Origin: JAWCQZ01 sp964486625
GTDB lineage: Archaea; Halobacteriota; Syntropharchaeia; JACQPP01
Reading direction: 5' to 3'
Assembly (NCBI GenBank): GCA_964486625.1
Contig: CAZANW010000091.1
Span: 1 to 5,806 of the forward strand
DNA length: 5,806 nt
Shown piece after piece: positions 5,731 through 5,806 of this stretch. The translations under genes were made by a program, and so were the position numbers. Under the pieces are notes generated by a model that saw only the letters and a program-made list of their open reading frames with translations, was not told the DNA's origin and did no database searches. How positions within the stretch are numbered: the stretch's first letter is position 1; each line of letters opens with the position of its first letter.

Positions 5731-5801
5731 ATCGGCGCCTTCCGAAGGAAGGCGCCGATTTGCGACGACAGTCGCAAGGGGCCGCGACGGGGTCGCGGCC
5801 C
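5731..5801. repeat. Three back-to-back perfect hairpins
   Basis: The stems follow each other with 0 and 1 nt between them. The first is ATCGGCGCCTTCC (5731-5743) with its complement at 5747-5759: 13 bp and a GAA loop. The second is TTGCGAC (5760-5766) with 5771-5777: 7 bp. The third is GGGCCGCGAC (5779-5788) with 5792-5801: 10 bp and a GGG loop. The second and third share a GCGAC/GTCGC core. No T-run follows on either strand inside the window. They may end a transcript from beyond the right edge or belong to a palindromic intergenic repeat. Confidence 0.5.
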
Positions 5802-5806
5802 TGCGC

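Noticed and set aside
5740..5752. UUCG tetraloop in the minus-strand transcript of the 13-bp hairpin
   Set aside because: The UUCG register creates a C-A mismatch next to the loop. The 3-nt loop register is perfectly paired and more likely.
5526..5777. Minus-strand frame of 83 codons upstream of moxR
   Set aside because: It is Arg/Pro-rich, crosses the hairpins and runs through the moxR promoter into the longer moxR start. No motif is recognised.
1..5806. CRISPR array, tRNA or rRNA gene, insertion sequence
   Set aside because: No regularly spaced repeats, cloverleaf with its conserved elements, rRNA-like segment, transposase or terminal inverted repeats were seen.

Overview
This GC-rich window carries one set of co-oriented genes, all read on the minus strand (right to left), and it looks archaeal. 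Three likely promoters show a TATA-like box about 26-29 nt upstream of a start codon, which is the geometry of leaderless archaeal transcripts. Two of those starts (1763 and 3198) have no Shine-Dalgarno sequence. The genes inside transcription units (starts 4426 and 2869) do have GAGG/GGAGG motifs and very tight spacing. The leftmost gene encodes a secreted protein crowded with N-glycosylation sequons and apparently anchored by a C-terminal membrane helix, as in archaeal cell-surface glycoproteins. A GC-rich member of the Thermoplasmatota-type Euryarchaeota would fit, but that placement is inference and weak.

Layout in transcription order: (1) 5513-5806, noncoding DNA upstream of the first gene, with a TATA box and several perfect hairpins, three of them back to back at the window edge; (2) 5512-4433, a MoxR-family AAA+ ATPase; (3) 4426-3317, a soluble DUF58 protein with an intact MIDAS metal site, 6 nt after the ATPase gene; (4) 3316-3199, an AT-rich repeat-like spacer with its own TATA box; (5) 3198-2869, a 109-residue protein with three membrane helices; (6) 2869-1976, a BatA-like membrane VWA protein whose start codon shares a base with the stop of gene 5; (7) 1975-1764, a spacer with a GC hairpin and a TATA box; (8) 1763 to the left edge, a large surface protein whose 3' end lies outside the window.

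MoxR ATPases with DUF58 and BatA-type VWA proteins form a widespread chaperone-like module thought to remodel or insert metal into partner proteins, often at the membrane. Two features here are unusual. The 109-residue protein looks like a BatA/BatB membrane scaffold with the VWA domain missing. The neighbouring BatA-like protein has lost the first metal-coordinating aspartate of its MIDAS motif (Gln instead). DUF58 is then the only protein of the set with a complete MIDAS. The adjacent surface glycoprotein is a plausible client or partner of the module, but only position supports this. The long plus-strand open frames opposite these genes are composition artefacts.
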